Assembly: GCF_932276165.1 (NCBI RefSeq)
Contig: NC_064012.1
Coordinates: forward strand, 15,011,501 to 15,075,500
Source of the DNA: Plutella xylostella
Taxonomy: Eukaryota; Arthropoda; Insecta; Lepidoptera; Plutellidae
Reading direction: 5' to 3'
Length of the DNA stretch: 64,000 nucleotides
Shown here: positions 34,601 through 49,600 of the stretch, in pieces
Numbering within the stretch: the stretch's first letter is position 1
Layout: each line of letters opens with the position of its first letter
Position numbers and translations under genes: made by a program
Notes under the pieces: generated by a model
What the model saw: the letters and a program-made list of their open reading frames with translations, nothing else
Databases searched by the model: none
What the model was told of the DNA's origin: nothing

Positions 34601-37600
34601 AACATTTATGACACACGGACAACAAGAAGATATATTTTTTTGAAAATAATATTATATTCAAAACAAACAATAACACATCAAACAGGTTTGCTATCCAGAG
34701 ATCTAAAAGGGACCAGCTCAGCATGTGCTGTTGACAATAAGGCCACAGACCGAGAACTGTACAGGGATTTCGAAACTTTCAGTGGCCGTTATTTTTATTT
34801 CGGATGGATGTTTTTAACGTTTTCACGGTAAAACGGCTACATAAATTTTCATTATTTATTTTCAATATTAGTTAGGATTAGGATATGTAGCAAGCTGCTG
34901 ACACCCTGGATTATATTTTTTATTACGGAATTTCCACTGATAAACTGTCTAGGGCGAAGTGGAACTCGCGGGTGACAATTAGTACGTTAGTACTAGGGTT
35001 GCCCGATTTTCGGGCCTGAATCGATATTTTGGATCGTAATGGATCGTAACTCCGTGAATCGATCCTCGATCTCAATCTCGATTCAGGTTGGGCTGACTAA
35101 ACTTTCCCAAGTGCAGATCAAATGGCACAGGCACATTAGAAATGGGAGCTTATGGTCTATGGTGTTGGAGTACCTGCACTCTCGCACTCCCGCACGGTCA
35201 GAATCCTAACTAATATTATAAATTCGAAAGTAATTGTGTCTGTCTGTCTGTCTGTTTCTCTTTCACGCCAAAACTACTGAACGGATTTGAATGAAATTTG
35301 GTATTCATAATATGGTCTAGACCCTGAGAAAGAACATAGGCTCCTTTTTATCCCGGAATTCCCACGGGAAAACTTTTTAAGGCGCGAAGCTCGCGGGAAC
35401 AGCTAGTAGGCAATAAAAAAACTTAGGCTTAATATTATTAGATGTACAAATTAAGTATCATGTTAGAAACGCCGAGTTGCCATGAATATAGCCCCTGGAA
35501 CTCGGTGCGGAGTTGAATAAATGTGTAAATCTGATCCTTCCGCTGTTGCATGTGATGCGAAACAGTGTTAGAGACAACGTACCTACATACGTGTAGCTGT
35601 AGGGATATACCACATACATACAATTATAAACTAAGATACATTTATAAGAGAAATGTTAGATACACGCTCGGAGAGCACTCTGAGATGTATTATATTAAAT
35701 GTATTTGCAGCAACATCCTGTATTTATATTTTAGCTTCAAACGTAGCGTATAGCATCCTGTCTTGGTTTACAGAATAACTAATACTACATTTGTGGTCTA
35801 GGTTGATACTTTACGTACGTAAAGTATAACAGTGGTGGTCCTATTAGAAACTGTCATGATTTTTTTATACAAAATGTACTTACCTCTATCTAGTTTATTT
35901 TTCTGTTTCAGTAAACTCATGAATTTAGAGTATTAATGGTATGCCGATTATTTTGTTTTAATAATTATGGAAGTTTCCGTTTTATCGAAAACAAAGTGGC
36001 GCATCGAGTTTTAACTAAGTATATATTATATGTTTACCGAAAATGTTCACAAAGAACTGATGAAAAACGGAAGCTTTAAATGGCAGAGCATGTTCTAAGC
36101 CTACCGACCTATGTTTGCGTTAGTATATTTTAGAGGCGCACGGATGCGTCGCTGAGCGGGCTTCGTGCATAAAGCATTTACATCCAGCGATGCGTATTTA
36201 CCAGAGCACCCTTCCAAGACCTAACGACGTAGGTGCCCTGTGAAATGCGAGAACTAACTCAATCTCAGGAAGCAAGAATAAGAAAAACTTTGTTAATATT
36301 ACTACGCTGCTGAAGACCTAGGTTGGAATTTCAATCTCCCGGTGTCGGCACAGTTGTCGTTGTAGAGTTGTTTTATTATTATTTTAACCTGCGTTATTTA
36401 TTAAGTTGGTTATAATACTCTTGATATTTCTATTGAGTGAGTGACAAACAACTTGAATGCGTTTTGTGGTAAGTTGTAATAGCATAAGACTAAACTGTAA
36501 ATTATCGATGAGGGCACGCTTAGTACAAAGCTCTTAGTTACGGGCTTATGTCCGTATATACACCTATGTCCATACGTGACTAATAAGTAATAGGTGCACG
36601 GCGGTGAAGCCATATTCGGCTAAAAGCTATTAAGTAAACAAATGCAGAGAGCAACAAAGCGGATTACCGGCTGTGATTTAGCACTTTGATTAAAATTGCT
36701 TCCATTTTCTATTTTACATCCATTTCAGATCCCCAAACACAGGGTGTTGAAAAAGCGGTATTGTAAGCCGACGGGGGTGACGACGACGAGGACACGGGGT
36801 AGAGAAGTTTTTTTTGCTATTTTTTTAAGTCTTGGAACAAAAGTTGTTCAGATTTAACCCCCAACACATCCTTTTTCGGCAACACCCTGTATAAATAGTT
36901 TACACATCTAGCTCCGGAGCTGATTTCGACCGTCTAGCTAGATTAAACGAATGTTCGCCGGCTGTCCGTCTGTCTATCAATCAAAGTTTGTTTTTTTTAC
37001 CTGTCCGAAGTGGATGAGGGATCAGCGAAAAACGCAGATGCCCATTTTTGGCCATCACGAACTTTGACAGTATGCTCTTATTATGGATGTGTTATAGAAT
37101 AGAATAGAATCATTTTTATTTCAGACATAAGTTCCATAGTTGTATTAGTAATAATGTATGTTTGTTATGTATGTAGTCGCTTTTGCTTATACATATGCAA
37201 ATTATCTGCTGGACATATTTGTCATTTCCCATTAAAATTTCTTTCAACGGCTGTCTATCGACTAATTATTTTATGAATATCATAGTGTATTATTGAATAG
37301 CTGATACATACATAAAAAAAGATAATTAGAGAATTTGTATACGGCGGGAGAGTCACCATATAACCGCTGTCCGACACCCATAACACAGGTTCTGCCTAGC
37401 TTGGGGTCGGATGGCCGTGTGTGTTATTACTCTAATATTTATTTTATTATTTATTATTACTCTAAACCCTATGGCCAGATCGTCACCATCGTCGTAGTGA
37501 TGGAGGGCAACCCACGCTACGTTTCCTATCCATTGTCTCCATTATAAAACTCCCACATTTGAAAATGATTTGTCACGAATTAGGAACCCAATTAATGCAG

Positions 37601-40600
37601 AATAATTTATAACTTGCTTATTGCATTAATAGACCGCCAGATTTTAATGAGTAATTATCATTCGGACGTGTGGTTGCTTAATTAACTAACTTTAATTATG
37701 TAGTTAGTGCAATCATATGGCTACAGTCAGTATTTCGAATACATTGATTGGTTGGCAATCGCTGCGGTTGCCTCCATACATTTCATAAATATGAATGAAT
37801 CGGAGAGAAGCGTATTTCATTATTAACAAGTTATAATTTTAATTTGGAAATCAACAACTCGCCACTGCTTTTTAATTTATAAAATGGTTAAGTAAAATAA
37901 TTTATTGGCTCGTACTAAAGATACAACGTGACATTCAACACGTTACATATATAGTTTTATAAGTACCTACGGCGTTGTAATATAGTATTGGAGTTATTAT
38001 TCTGTGGAATTGACAATAACTACAAACAAACAGACATATATACAACAACGGTTCGCATGAAATAATATCAATATAGCTGAATTGATAATGAGACTATGCT
38101 TTCGGAGTACAGTACCGCGGGTTTGAATCCCGCCCATGGCAAACATTCGTGAGCTGAGCGCTGGTGTTTGCCTTGTCAGGTTATTGTTCATCTATATCAA
38201 CATATAAATAAATAGGGTTCCGCTCATCTGGCATAATCTTTGTCTACGCCGGTCTTTAGTTCAACGTAAATTCAGAAATTTAATAATGTGTGCGTCTTGC
38301 ATTATATAAAGTAAATAATAAATATTAATAATTAATAAAACTAGAATTGTATAAATAAATAATTTAAAGTAAATAAATATAAAGCGTTAAAGTATTCTAA
38401 TAACTTGTCTAACATAGTTTCTAAACGCACACACTTAGTCATCCGCACTGCGTATTAGACACGTATGCGGTTACCGATCCAACGTCACTTCCCTACTTAC
38501 CGCGACGCAAGAACCATTGTCGGGTCTAATTGTACAAGTGCTAATTATTTGCTAATTTAAAATATAGCACTACAACTGAAGTCAACCCAAATCTTTTATT
38601 TTGTTCCCATCGTGAACAAAAAGTGGCGACCGTGACAGGACCTGCTGTCTATTCGGATTACTGAGCACAGGTCCACGTTCCCGCCCAAGTCAAGCAGAGG
38701 TCATCGCCACGTGTCACACCTTGGAGCTGGTCTAAGAAGACTACGGGTCATCCCACTTCAGCCAGCGCCGAGCCTACCCCGTGACGTGCAGCCGCGACCC
38801 GCGCCTACTCCGGGAACGAACCCGGGACTCCGCCTACGTGAGCAGCAGACAGCCCCAGAGCCGCGCCCGACGTGCCCCGCGCCGCCCGCCGCGACGCACC
38901 GCCGCAGCCGCCGCCTGCCTGCCCTTCTAACTGTGAGCCCGTTCCTATTATTTCCTACCTTTCCTATTTGATTCGTGCATTTATTGAAGCTTGTTCTCGA
39001 AATACTGAGTGATCTAGACCTAGGTATCCTAGTCGCCTTGCGATATATCTAGCTAAACGTGCCTTCTATCCGCTTAAGCTACGCATTTAAACGCAAGTTC
39101 ATAAGCTTATAAATTCCTAAGGCTTGTTACGTCATCTCATTCTACGTCATCGAGTCTATTTGCAAGTCATCGCCTAAACAAAGCACTTATCTTTCACAAA
39201 GGCCTAATCTAACTAGTAAACTAAACTATTCACAAAGAAACTATTATAAATAGCCAATAAATACTTACGTATTATTACGCAACTACATTTCATCCCAATT
39301 TTGCATTCCAATTCCAAGTCATTGCACAACTAAACTGTATCCACCTATCGTAATTATTATTGCTGTGCATATCTACGTTTTTGCAAACAATTAAACCTAA
39401 ACATTAAACACTGCCTAATTAAATATACTTATTCCTAGCGTTTCTAATAACTTCACTTGCTTTAATTTCCCCTGCAATCATCTTTGTTCACTAGCTTCCA
39501 ACTAAAACGTAACTTTTATAATCAGCTGCTAAACACAACGAACGTCTCAATTCCAGCGGACTGTGTGGTGCATTCCAAGCGCGGAGACGCCGTGTTCACT
39601 GCGCGAGCGCATAGTCACCGACTGCTGGTGTCGAGCGGCCGCTGCCTGCGCGCGCCGTGCGCCTGGCGACGAACCGGTTCTGCTATCGGCCAGCGCTGCC
39701 CAGCGACAACGAAGTGAGGAGCGTATCGTTCAACTTTTGTTATTATTCATAACTAACATCAGCTGATCTATACCGTTAAGTTCATCGCACGCTTGCAATC
39801 ATGGAGGACAAATTAAAGGAATTGCTAATTAAACGTAGTTCTATTCGAGGACGCGTTACTAAATTTAAGAATAGTGTCGATTTGATAACTACCGAAACCA
39901 TTTCCTCCATCGAACTAAGTAAGCTTTCGATGAAAATAACGAAATTTGAGGCGTTATTCAATGAGTTCGACGAGTTGCAGGGTGAAATCGAGATTTTAAA
40001 TGAGTTAAATCTCTCGTCTGAGTTAGCTACCAGAGATTTAATTGAGCAAGATTTTTATCAGGCCATCGCTGTTGCGCAAAATATTGTTCAGAATAAGTCA
40101 CCTTCTAAGCAGGAGGACAACTTAAGTAACCCATCATGTTCCGCCAATTCCCAGTGTCATCACCAACCGGATGAGGCACTAGGTTTCAAATTACCTATAA
40201 TTAAAATCCCAAATTTTGACGGGACATACTATAAATGGATGGAGTTCAAGGAGACCTTTACCTCATTAATTCATGATAATGAAAAAATCAAAAACATACA
40301 TAAATTTCATTATCTTAACTCCTACTTAGAAGGCGAGGCCTCTCGAGTTATTTGCAATTTAGAGGTAAATGACCTAAATTACGTCAAGGCTTGGCAACTC
40401 CTGTACGAACGATTTGACAACAAGCGGCAACTAATTAATAACCACCTAAAGTCACTTCTAAGCTTCGAGTCAGTGCGAGAGACCGATAAGTCATTAAGGT
40501 TTATTATTGATCATGTTTCAAAAAACTTACGGGCTCTCAGCACTCTCGGCCTACCTACTGACAAGTGGGACATGCTTATTATATTTATGGTCTCAGCAAA

Positions 40601-43600
40601 ATTAGATCCCAGTACATTTTTTAAGTGGGAGGAAAACAGAAACACTCTGCCAGATATTCCCACACTAGAACAATTTTTCCACTTTCTAAAGAACCGTGCT
40701 GATGTTCTCGAAACCGTGCAGCGTAGTAGGCAGCAAGATAGGTCTAAACCTAATAATAATAATAATTTCAACACCCAAAGTAGGCCTCAAACCAAAGCCA
40801 TGGTAGTGACTTCTAAAGAAGCTTCATCTTCCCCGTCTAAATTTCATTTTGAATGTGTCGAATGCAAAGCTAATCATCGTCTGTATGAATGCCCCACATT
40901 TAAGTCTAAGAAACCGGAGGAGAGAATGAGTTTAGTCACTGCACTAAAATTATGCACTAATTGTTTGAGAGGAGGTCACAATTCACGCTATTGTAAGTTA
41001 CCAGGCTCGTGTCGTTTGTGTAAACAAAAACATAATTCGTTACTTCACCAATCAAATGAAGTCTCCGACTCTAATCAGTCAAGCTCCCTAACAATGTCGG
41101 CGCAGTCTTCGACAGAAGTACTGTTGTGCACTGCCATGGTTAAATTAATAAATCCTGCGACAAACCAATCAATCAAGGTTCGAGCTTTACTGGACAGCGG
41201 TAGCCAGAGTTCTTTCATTACCGAAGCTGTAAAAAATAAACTAAGTTTGACCCCTCAGCCGTCTAACACCAACATTGTAGGTATTGGAAACACCCCAATT
41301 AATTTAAAAACGGAGCGTTGTGCACTCCAACTACAGTCCAATGACTCATCCTATGACGTCAAAATGACGTGCCTAGTAATGCCTAAGATCTCAGATAATT
41401 TACCTAAAGTTGCATTCGATATTAGGCATCTAAATTTGTCTGAGTTCTCATTAGCCGACCCCAGCTTTAATGAGCCATCCCCTATCGAAATGCTTATAGG
41501 TGCTGACCTATTTTGGGACATAATAGGGTCTCAACAGCACTCATTAGGCGAGAAAAACCCTATTTTAAGAAGTTCTAAGTTTGGCTGGCTCATCGCAGGT
41601 CCTATAATAACTAAAACTATGCCTAAAAATAATAATCAAAAATCAAATAAAAACATATTGTGCAATTTTGTGTCAAGCAATGAAAATCTTGACAGCCTAA
41701 ATGACGAGTTAAGTAGATTTTGGAAAATTGAGAGTTTTCCTCAGGTAGAGCCATTAACTGCTGAAGAAAAACAATGCGAGCAACATTTTCTCACTAACAC
41801 TACTCGTTCTACAGATGGTCGTTTTTGCGTAGCTCTTCCTCTTCGAGACGATCCAGATTGCCTAGGTAACTCGTACAGTCTGGCTAAGAAAAGGTTTCTG
41901 AATTTAGAAGCTCGTTTCAGGAGACAACCAGAGTTGAAAAAAGCCTACACCGACTTCATCCACGAGTACGAAGAGCTGGGTCATCTCTCCGAGTGCCCAG
42001 TAGAGCAGCCTAATCTCTCGTATTTTCTTCCCCACCACCCTGTTTTTAGGGAGAGTAGCGAGTCAACTAAACTTCGTGTGGTCTTCGACGCTAGCGCTCG
42101 GTCTACTTCCGGATTTTCCATCAACGATCTGCAAATGGTCGGTCCTACTATACAGGACTCTCTCTACAACATTCTTCTTCGATTTCGACTCCACAAGTAT
42201 GTTTTATCTGGGGACATCGAGAAAATGTTTCGGCAGGTGTCTCTAAGAGAGTCAGATCGTCCATTGCAGCAAATTTTATGGAGAGACAACGAAGACGAGC
42301 CACTGAGGACTCTACAACTCGGTACAGTCACCTATGGGTTTGCAAGTGCTAGTTTCCTTACAACCAGATGCATATGGCAGGTAGGCGAAGAATGCAGTGA
42401 CCCCTCTATCAAGTCTATCATTCAGAGAGACTTGTACTGCGATGATTTATTAACAGGTGCAGATTCAGAGGAGCAGCTTCGTTACATTCAGCGATCAATA
42501 TCCAGCGAACTTGCTAAGGGTTGTTTCAACTTGCGAAAGTACCGGTCTAACTTAATTAATCTTTTTTCCGGCAACGAGGAGCTAGAGAAAGATAATCTCC
42601 TAATCAGCAACTCTACCAGTACTTTAGGTATTGGATGGATTCCTCCATCTGATATGCTACATTTCCAAATTGAGTACACGCCTAGCAAAATTTTAACCCA
42701 AAAGGTCGATTTTGTCCTCTACATTTAAAATTTTTGACCCACTTGGTCTTTTGTCCCTGTGTACAATCAAACCTAAAATTATTTTACAGGTTCTATGGAC
42801 TCTCAAAGTTGACTGGGATGAGCCGGTCCCTACAGAAATCCATAATTCCTGGTCAAATTTCACCAAAAACTTAGACTCACTGTCTAACCTTCACAGACCT
42901 CGGCGAGTTTTAGTAGATAATGCTGTGTCTATTGAAATGCACTGTTTTGGCGATGCATCGCAACGCGCCTATGGAACGTGCATTTATCTGAGGTCCACTA
43001 ATTCCAACGGTGATGTCAACGTCAGTCTGTTGACAGCTAAATCTCGTGTCGCTCCTATCCAGCTGATGACTATTCCTCGCCTTGAACTTAGCGCTGCTTT
43101 GCTTGGAGCTGAATTAAGCTCAGCAGTGTCACAGGCTCTTCATCGCAATATCGATCGTCACGTCTATTGGACAGATTCAAGTGTCGTACTAGGTTGGTTG
43201 AAATCTAACAAAAAGGCTAAAACATTTGTTGCCAACAGAGTATGTGCAATCCTAGAGCTCACCGATGCTTCATCCTGGCGCCATGTTCCTACTTCAGAAA
43301 ATCCTGCAGATCTTGTTTCCCGTGGAGTAGATCCCCAACATGTAGGTGGCTCAACTATTTGGTGGCATGGACCTGCGTTCCTGAAGGAGTCGGAGTCTTC
43401 ATGGCCATCCTCTGAGTTTTCAGAAGTAGTCGATTTGCCAGAGTTGAAAGCTAATCCCGCTTTCGTGGCGGAGGCTTCATCGTCTTCGAGCGATGACAAA
43501 ATTATAACTTTTACAAATTATTCAAGGCTCGTGCGTCTTCAACGAATATTTGCTCATGTTTTAAGATTTATTGATTCTGTTAAAGATCCTAAATCGCAAA

Positions 43601-46600
43601 GAAAAGGTCCCCTACAATCAAACGAATTAGAAAACTCCCTAAGGACCTTAATAAAAATGGCTCAGCTAGAGTCCTTCCCAATTGAGTTATCCCTATTAAA
43701 GAAAGGTAAACCTGTCCCTCAAGCTAATGTCGCATCCCTTAACCCATTTATTGACAGCGAAGGTGTTATGCGAGTTGGGGGTCGTATAGGCTCATCTAAC
43801 TATCCATACGACAAAAAACACCCCATTCTTTTAAAGTCAGATCACCATCTAACAAAACTTTTATTCGAATTAGAGCATGAACAACTAATGCATGCTGGAC
43901 CTCAACATCTCCTCGCCTCTATGAGAGAGCGCTATTGGCCAATCGGAGGTAGAGCACTAGCACGACGCGTTACTCGTCATTGTTTCGTGTGTCGTCGATT
44001 CAAGGGTCAGACTTTAAGCAATATTATGGGAAACCTACCCTCTGACAGAGTGGAACCTGATTTTCCTTTCCACACTGTAGGCACTGATTTTGCTGGACCA
44101 TTCCTAATAACAGACCGCAAGGGACGAGGCTGCAAAATAACCAAATGCTACCTATGCATTTTTGTATGCTTCCGCTACAAATGTGTCCATCTAGAAGCCG
44201 TAAGTGACCTAACGAAGGATTCCTTTATTCTCACTCTCTCTAGGTTTATAAGTCGTAGAGGCAAGCCAAAAACAATATGCTGTGACAACGGCCGAAACTT
44301 TGTTGCTGCAGCTAAAGAGATAAATAGCTTCCTAACGTCACAAGCTGACGCTATATCTGACTTTGCAGCTCGTCGGGGCATTGAATTTCGATTCTCACCT
44401 GCGTACGCTCCTCACTTCGGCGGTCTCTGGGAGGCCGGTGTAAAGTCAGCCAAATTCCACATGCATAGAGTATTAAAAGACACTCATTTAACTTTCGAGG
44501 AACTGGCGTCTCTATTTGCTCAAATCGAAGCAATCCTAAATAGCCGTCCCCTATGTCCAATCAGTCCCTCACCAAATGATCTTTCCCCCCTTACCCCGGG
44601 CCACTTTTTGATAGGCAGGCCACTAACGGCCTCACCATCTCCGTGTCTACTGGAAGCTAATCCGAATCGCCTCGATCGTTTCCAGCGCCTCGAGCAGTAC
44701 CGGCAACACTTCTGGAAGCGGTGGTCGAGCGAGTACGTCGCCGAACTCCAGCAGCGCACGAAGTGGAAGACAAGAGCTACGGACCTGCTGCTAGATGACC
44801 TGGTCCTCATCAAAGAAGACGCTGCTCCCCCCCTGTGCTGGCGGCTCGGCAGAGTCGACAAGCTGTACCCGGGCTCCGACGGCGTGCCTCGCGTCGCCGA
44901 CGTGCGCACTACCCACGGCACAGTGCGGAGAGCGCTAAATCGTCTCTGCATCCTACCTACTCCTCAAGCCAATGAATCTTGAAAGCCGAAGCTTTCAAGG
45001 GCCGGGAAGATGTCTACGCCGGTCTTTAGTTCAACGTAAATTCAGAAATTTAATAATGTGTGCGTCTTGCATTATATAAAGTAAATAATAAATATTAATA
45101 ATTAATTAAACTAGAATTGTATAAATAAATAATTTAAAGTAAATAAATATAAAGCGTTAAAGTATTCTAATAACTTGTCTAACATAGTTTCTAAACGCAC
45201 ACACTTAGTCATCCGCACTGCGTATTAGACACGTATGCGGTTACCGATCCAACGTCACTTCCCTACTTACCGCGACGCAAGAACCATTGTCGGGTCTAAT
45301 TGTACAAGTGCTAATTATTTGCTAATTTAAAATATAGCACTACAACTGAAGTCAACCCAAATCTTTTATTTTGTTCCCATCGTGAACAATCTTTATTGAC
45401 CAAAACTCATTTCGCATAACTCGTATGGTCTAAACTTTTTTGCCCGAACCATCACTTTGCCAAGACTTATGTGGCATAAGGCTCGTTTCGTCTAAAACTC
45501 TTTAGGCACAATCTTTAAACACCTAAGTTTCATTTGCTCAAATTTATGTTCGTCTATACCTATGTATAACCTTGTTTCTCCTAATGTTATCTTAATAAAT
45601 AATGTATTAAGTATGTAGTAAATGTACAAATTGTGGTATTTTTCTCCTACATCCCGAAAATCACGATGATATGATCAAAAAATCGAAAGTTAACGACCAA
45701 TATAATTATTACAAACCCCATGTGATCGAAACCTAAAAATAGGTGCGACGACGAGCAAAGCGAGGAAGAGCGTGTTAGGTGCACATGTTCATCAAAACCA
45801 AAGCGGAGCGCAGCGAAGCGGAGCGGAGCGTTTTCCAAACAGCGGAAACAATACAAGACACCAGTTTGCGCTATGTAGGGAGACGCTCCTTCAAAGTTAA
45901 AGCCAAACGAATATTATTACTTTGTATAAACCTATGCCATAGCATTATTAGGCTATTCAAGATTTGGCCATACCATTATTAGGCTAAACAATGTTATGCG
46001 AAATAACTTTTTACTAAACGAGATTTATGCCATACGATTTTCGGCGTAACGAGACTTTGACCAAACGTTACTATGCAATACGAGATTAGGCAAAAAAATC
46101 TTATGCCAAAAAAGGTAGAACCAAATAAATACTATGCTATGTATCAACTGAAGAACTGCTGTCTGACACCCATTACTACCTACGCTGTCCAGTTTACGTC
46201 AGATCGGAAAGTACATCATTATAAACATAAATCTTGCACTAATTTGAAAAAAAAAGACCCAAACCTGAGTGAAAGAGAACTCCAGCCCGCTGACAGCGAA
46301 CATGATCTCCGCCACCGATATGAGCAGATACTGGGGCAGGATCCAGGCCAAGCTGAGCTCGTTGGGCGGGTTGGGCGCGTGGAGCGACGCCGCGTCCAGC
46401 CGGCCCATGCGCTCGCGCAGACACAGCACGTACACCCCCCCCGCGCGCAGGTACCCCTCCCCGGACCCCGCCACCGCCGCGCCCGCGCTGTCCGCGCGCC
46501 AGTGGAACCTGCAGGTCATCGTGCAGTTAAAATCTTATATATGGTCGAATGGCGTAGTGGTTAGTGGCCGTGACTGCTATGCCGAAGGTCCCGGGTTCGA

Positions 46601-49600
46601 TTCCCGGCTGGGGCAGATATTTGTTTAAAGACAGATATTTGTACTCGGGTCTTGGGTGTTGATATTTATATTTAGTATCTATCTATCTATGTATTTGTGT
46701 AGATATATCAGCTGTCCGACAACCATAACACAGGTTCTGCCTAGCTTGGGGTCGGATGGCCGTGTGTGAGATGTCCCCACATATTTATTTATTTATTTTA
46801 TTTTTATGGCCCACCTAAGATGCTAAGTGTCAATTTCTCCATAGTCGGCTATCTAACCTACAGGGATTGATTTATTAATTATACGTCATCTCCATATAAA
46901 ATGACAGATGTGTCAAAAGTCAACCACTATAGTGCCACAATCTTATCTGTTCCGGTGACGGATCGCTGTGATCGAATCCAGTGATACCATCGATTAAATT
47001 TTGCCGTGTTTAAAACGACAATGCATTTCTGCTATTGTTATAATTAGGTACATTCATAAGTATAGATAAATCAAAATATAGGGTCAATAGTAAATGAAAG
47101 AGGATATAATATATCGAACGACATTCGTTGTATAAAAAATTTGTCCACGGCGAACAGAAACAAAATTAGTTCTGATTATGTTCTGATATAAGACATTTAA
47201 ATCTAGATTTTACAATGATATATATAGGTAATATCTGTGGGTCGTGGGAATAACGAGATAGATAGACTTAAAAAAAACTATTAAGTACTTAATTATTTAT
47301 TTAGGTACTTTATTTTCTAAAGTAACAAGAAACAAGAGCATAAAATTAAAAGAAATTCAGACAATGTACAAAGGCTAATTGCTAAAAATCCATTTCTTCC
47401 AGCCAACCCTTGATACTCGTAGGGGAAGAAGAAGATGTCATTAATCATCATTATTTCGTCTAAAATCGCTGCAGGTGCGAGAAATTCTTCTTGGTATACT
47501 AAGGTATAGGTACGCAGCTTCACTCACACCTGTAATCAAAGAAAAATAAAGATTATATACTTTACGGGTCTCTCGGGAAAATATTAATAAAATTACATGA
47601 CAGTATATGGGTAAAAATATTCGTCATATTTGGCAACACTAACCTGTAGCCGCTGCAACTCTTTCTTCCAATTTTTCAAACGGAATTAAAGGCGCCTGAA
47701 TACGTTATTCTTCCTGCATAAAAGCCAATATATCTAGTATTACTTTTCTTGCATCACTTTTCAGCGCTTTTGGCATAACTTCACCCAGAAAATCACAAAA
47801 CAAATTAAATAACATAGCGTCAGCCTCTTCGCAGAAATTGACAACTCAAATAACGCACAGAGTATGAAATGAAGTTTGACAATGACGTCTCGTTAGTACA
47901 CATTTTGACCACCGGAACAGATAAGATTGTGGCACTATACCTGGTTATGCTCTAACTGACTATGGAGAAATTGGCACTAAATGCGGAAAATCAGCAATTT
48001 TATGACAGAGGCCTACCTCTGTCATAAAATTAACAAACCTTAAAGTCTAGCCTATTAGACATCATGCAGCAAATTCAATTTTCAGATGTTTCCTATTTGC
48101 TATCATAAAGTTCACACTTGACATAAGACGGGATTCTGGAAAACGAATCCAAGAATGTATCCTGTAAATTTGATTTATTTTAAACCCATGGTAGGGTGAA
48201 TTTACTGTGACATACGTTTCCCAGAATCCTCCCTGGGGTAAATTTTCTACGCTAACGGAATAACCGAAAATACCGAGGCCTACATACCTATAATAATTAT
48301 GGTGATGACAAAATTAATTGAATGAATAGAGGAAAGTTTCACAATAAGTACATTTATTTTTTATTTGTGAAAGATACTTCACTGTTTCTTAAAATCCTCT
48401 AATGGCTAAGAGTTATTTGTAGAATTTATTCCAAGTATTGGAACGCAATTTTTTATTAATTCCAGCAGAAAGTGTATTTTTAATTATTCTTGAGATTAAC
48501 AGTGCTGAATAAATAAATAATTAAATTATAGAGAGGAATCTAATAGCAAAAACTAATAAAAGACTTTGAAGTCACAACTTTACTCGGAATTTCTTTTTCT
48601 TGAAACTATTCCAAGATAAAAAAATATAAGTGCTTAGTTTATTTATCATTAAAGTAATGGTATTTTTCTAGAAAAGGAATATACTTAAATAGAATTCTAA
48701 GAATCTCAACATCTCACCTTAAATAGACATTTGATTTACTTAGATGTAATCATAATATTGTTATTTAATTAATATTAAATGTAAATAAGTTATTGAGCTT
48801 AATATCTAAATATTATAGTTCATATCTGGACATATTCATATTAATAAAATGTTATTAAAAGAAAATTGCATCTCTAATTAAGGTTTATAATGACCGCCGC
48901 GTAGCGATAATACAATACATCATGTTTAATTCGTACCATACGGAAAAAAATCTAAAGAAATATATTGGTTGGTGAGTTTTGCATATTGGTTTTTCAGACA
49001 GAGAACAAAAATACGGCGAAATCCGTCGAGCCTTCCGGCTGTATGTAGAGCATGACACAAAAATACATACACACATACATGCGCCTGAAAATAATTGCCC
49101 CCCGACGTTGCAGTCGGGTAAAATGAAAGGCTATTCTGGCACTGTTAGTTTCAGGAGATACGCAGAATTCTATAACAATATTAGCTCCGTGGTGAATGCA
49201 ATTTTAAATACGTCACTCCATTCCTCTATCACCTAAATAATTATCAGTATTAAAAAAAATACCGGCTTTACCATGAAAACTTAGACACATGCTAAATGCT
49301 GTCAGTTGGCTTCAAAGCCTTATAAATTTGTCAAATTGTTATTTAAATACCTTTTAAGCCAGGTTTAATTTTTCGATAGTAATATAGTATATTTTTAAAT
49401 AATGCAACGGAGCGGAAATTCCAAAAAGCTTTTAATTAAGAAGATACGAGTACCAGTAACGTGCGGAAATCGCTGGAACGTTTAATAATCGGTCCGGAAA
49501 CCGTGGCCGGATGCCGGACGGGTATGGGAGCTCACAAAATGTCGGACGGGTAATGCTCGCTCACACGGCTGGAATATGGCGGCACTAATCCGGCTGTTTT

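Larger units (their letters stand above)
38241..45388 (+). mobile_element. BEL/Pao LTR retrotransposon, nearly intact
   Basis: 378-bp LTRs (TG...CA), a primer-binding site, a leader of about 1.2 kb, gag-pol frames at 39801-44982, and a purine-rich tract before the 3' LTR. The 5-bp duplication ATCTT flanks it (38236-38240 and 45389-45393). The domain order gag, protease, RT, RNase H, integrase and the DUF1759/DUF1758/DUF5641-type regions identify BEL/Pao. No env frame was seen. It lies antisense in the transporter intron between the exons at 46265 and 33379. LTR near-identity indicates a recent insertion, yet pol is frameshifted. Confidence 0.93.
38215..46122 (-). mobile_element. 755-bp TIR element 'GCATAA', copy B, split by the BEL retrotransposon
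   Basis: Two parts, 38215-38240 and 45394-46122 (755 bases after removing the insert and one target copy), match the 757-bp copy at 26634-27390 in reverse orientation with few differences. The flanking 9-bp duplication is AAATAAATA (38206-38214 and 46123-46131). The BEL insertion point is 26 bases from the end, and copy A shows the empty site. Confidence 0.82.

Noticed and set aside
38711..38971. 86-codon Pro/Arg-rich frame in the BEL leader
   Set aside because: GC-rich composition artefact; no gag motif, and the gag start at 39801 is clear.
46600..46625. tRNA genes at the GGTTCGATTCC sites (32.3, 46.6, 57.0, 58.3, 61.1 kb)
   Set aside because: B-box and A-box are present, but the cloverleaf does not close and each continues into a shared SINE body.
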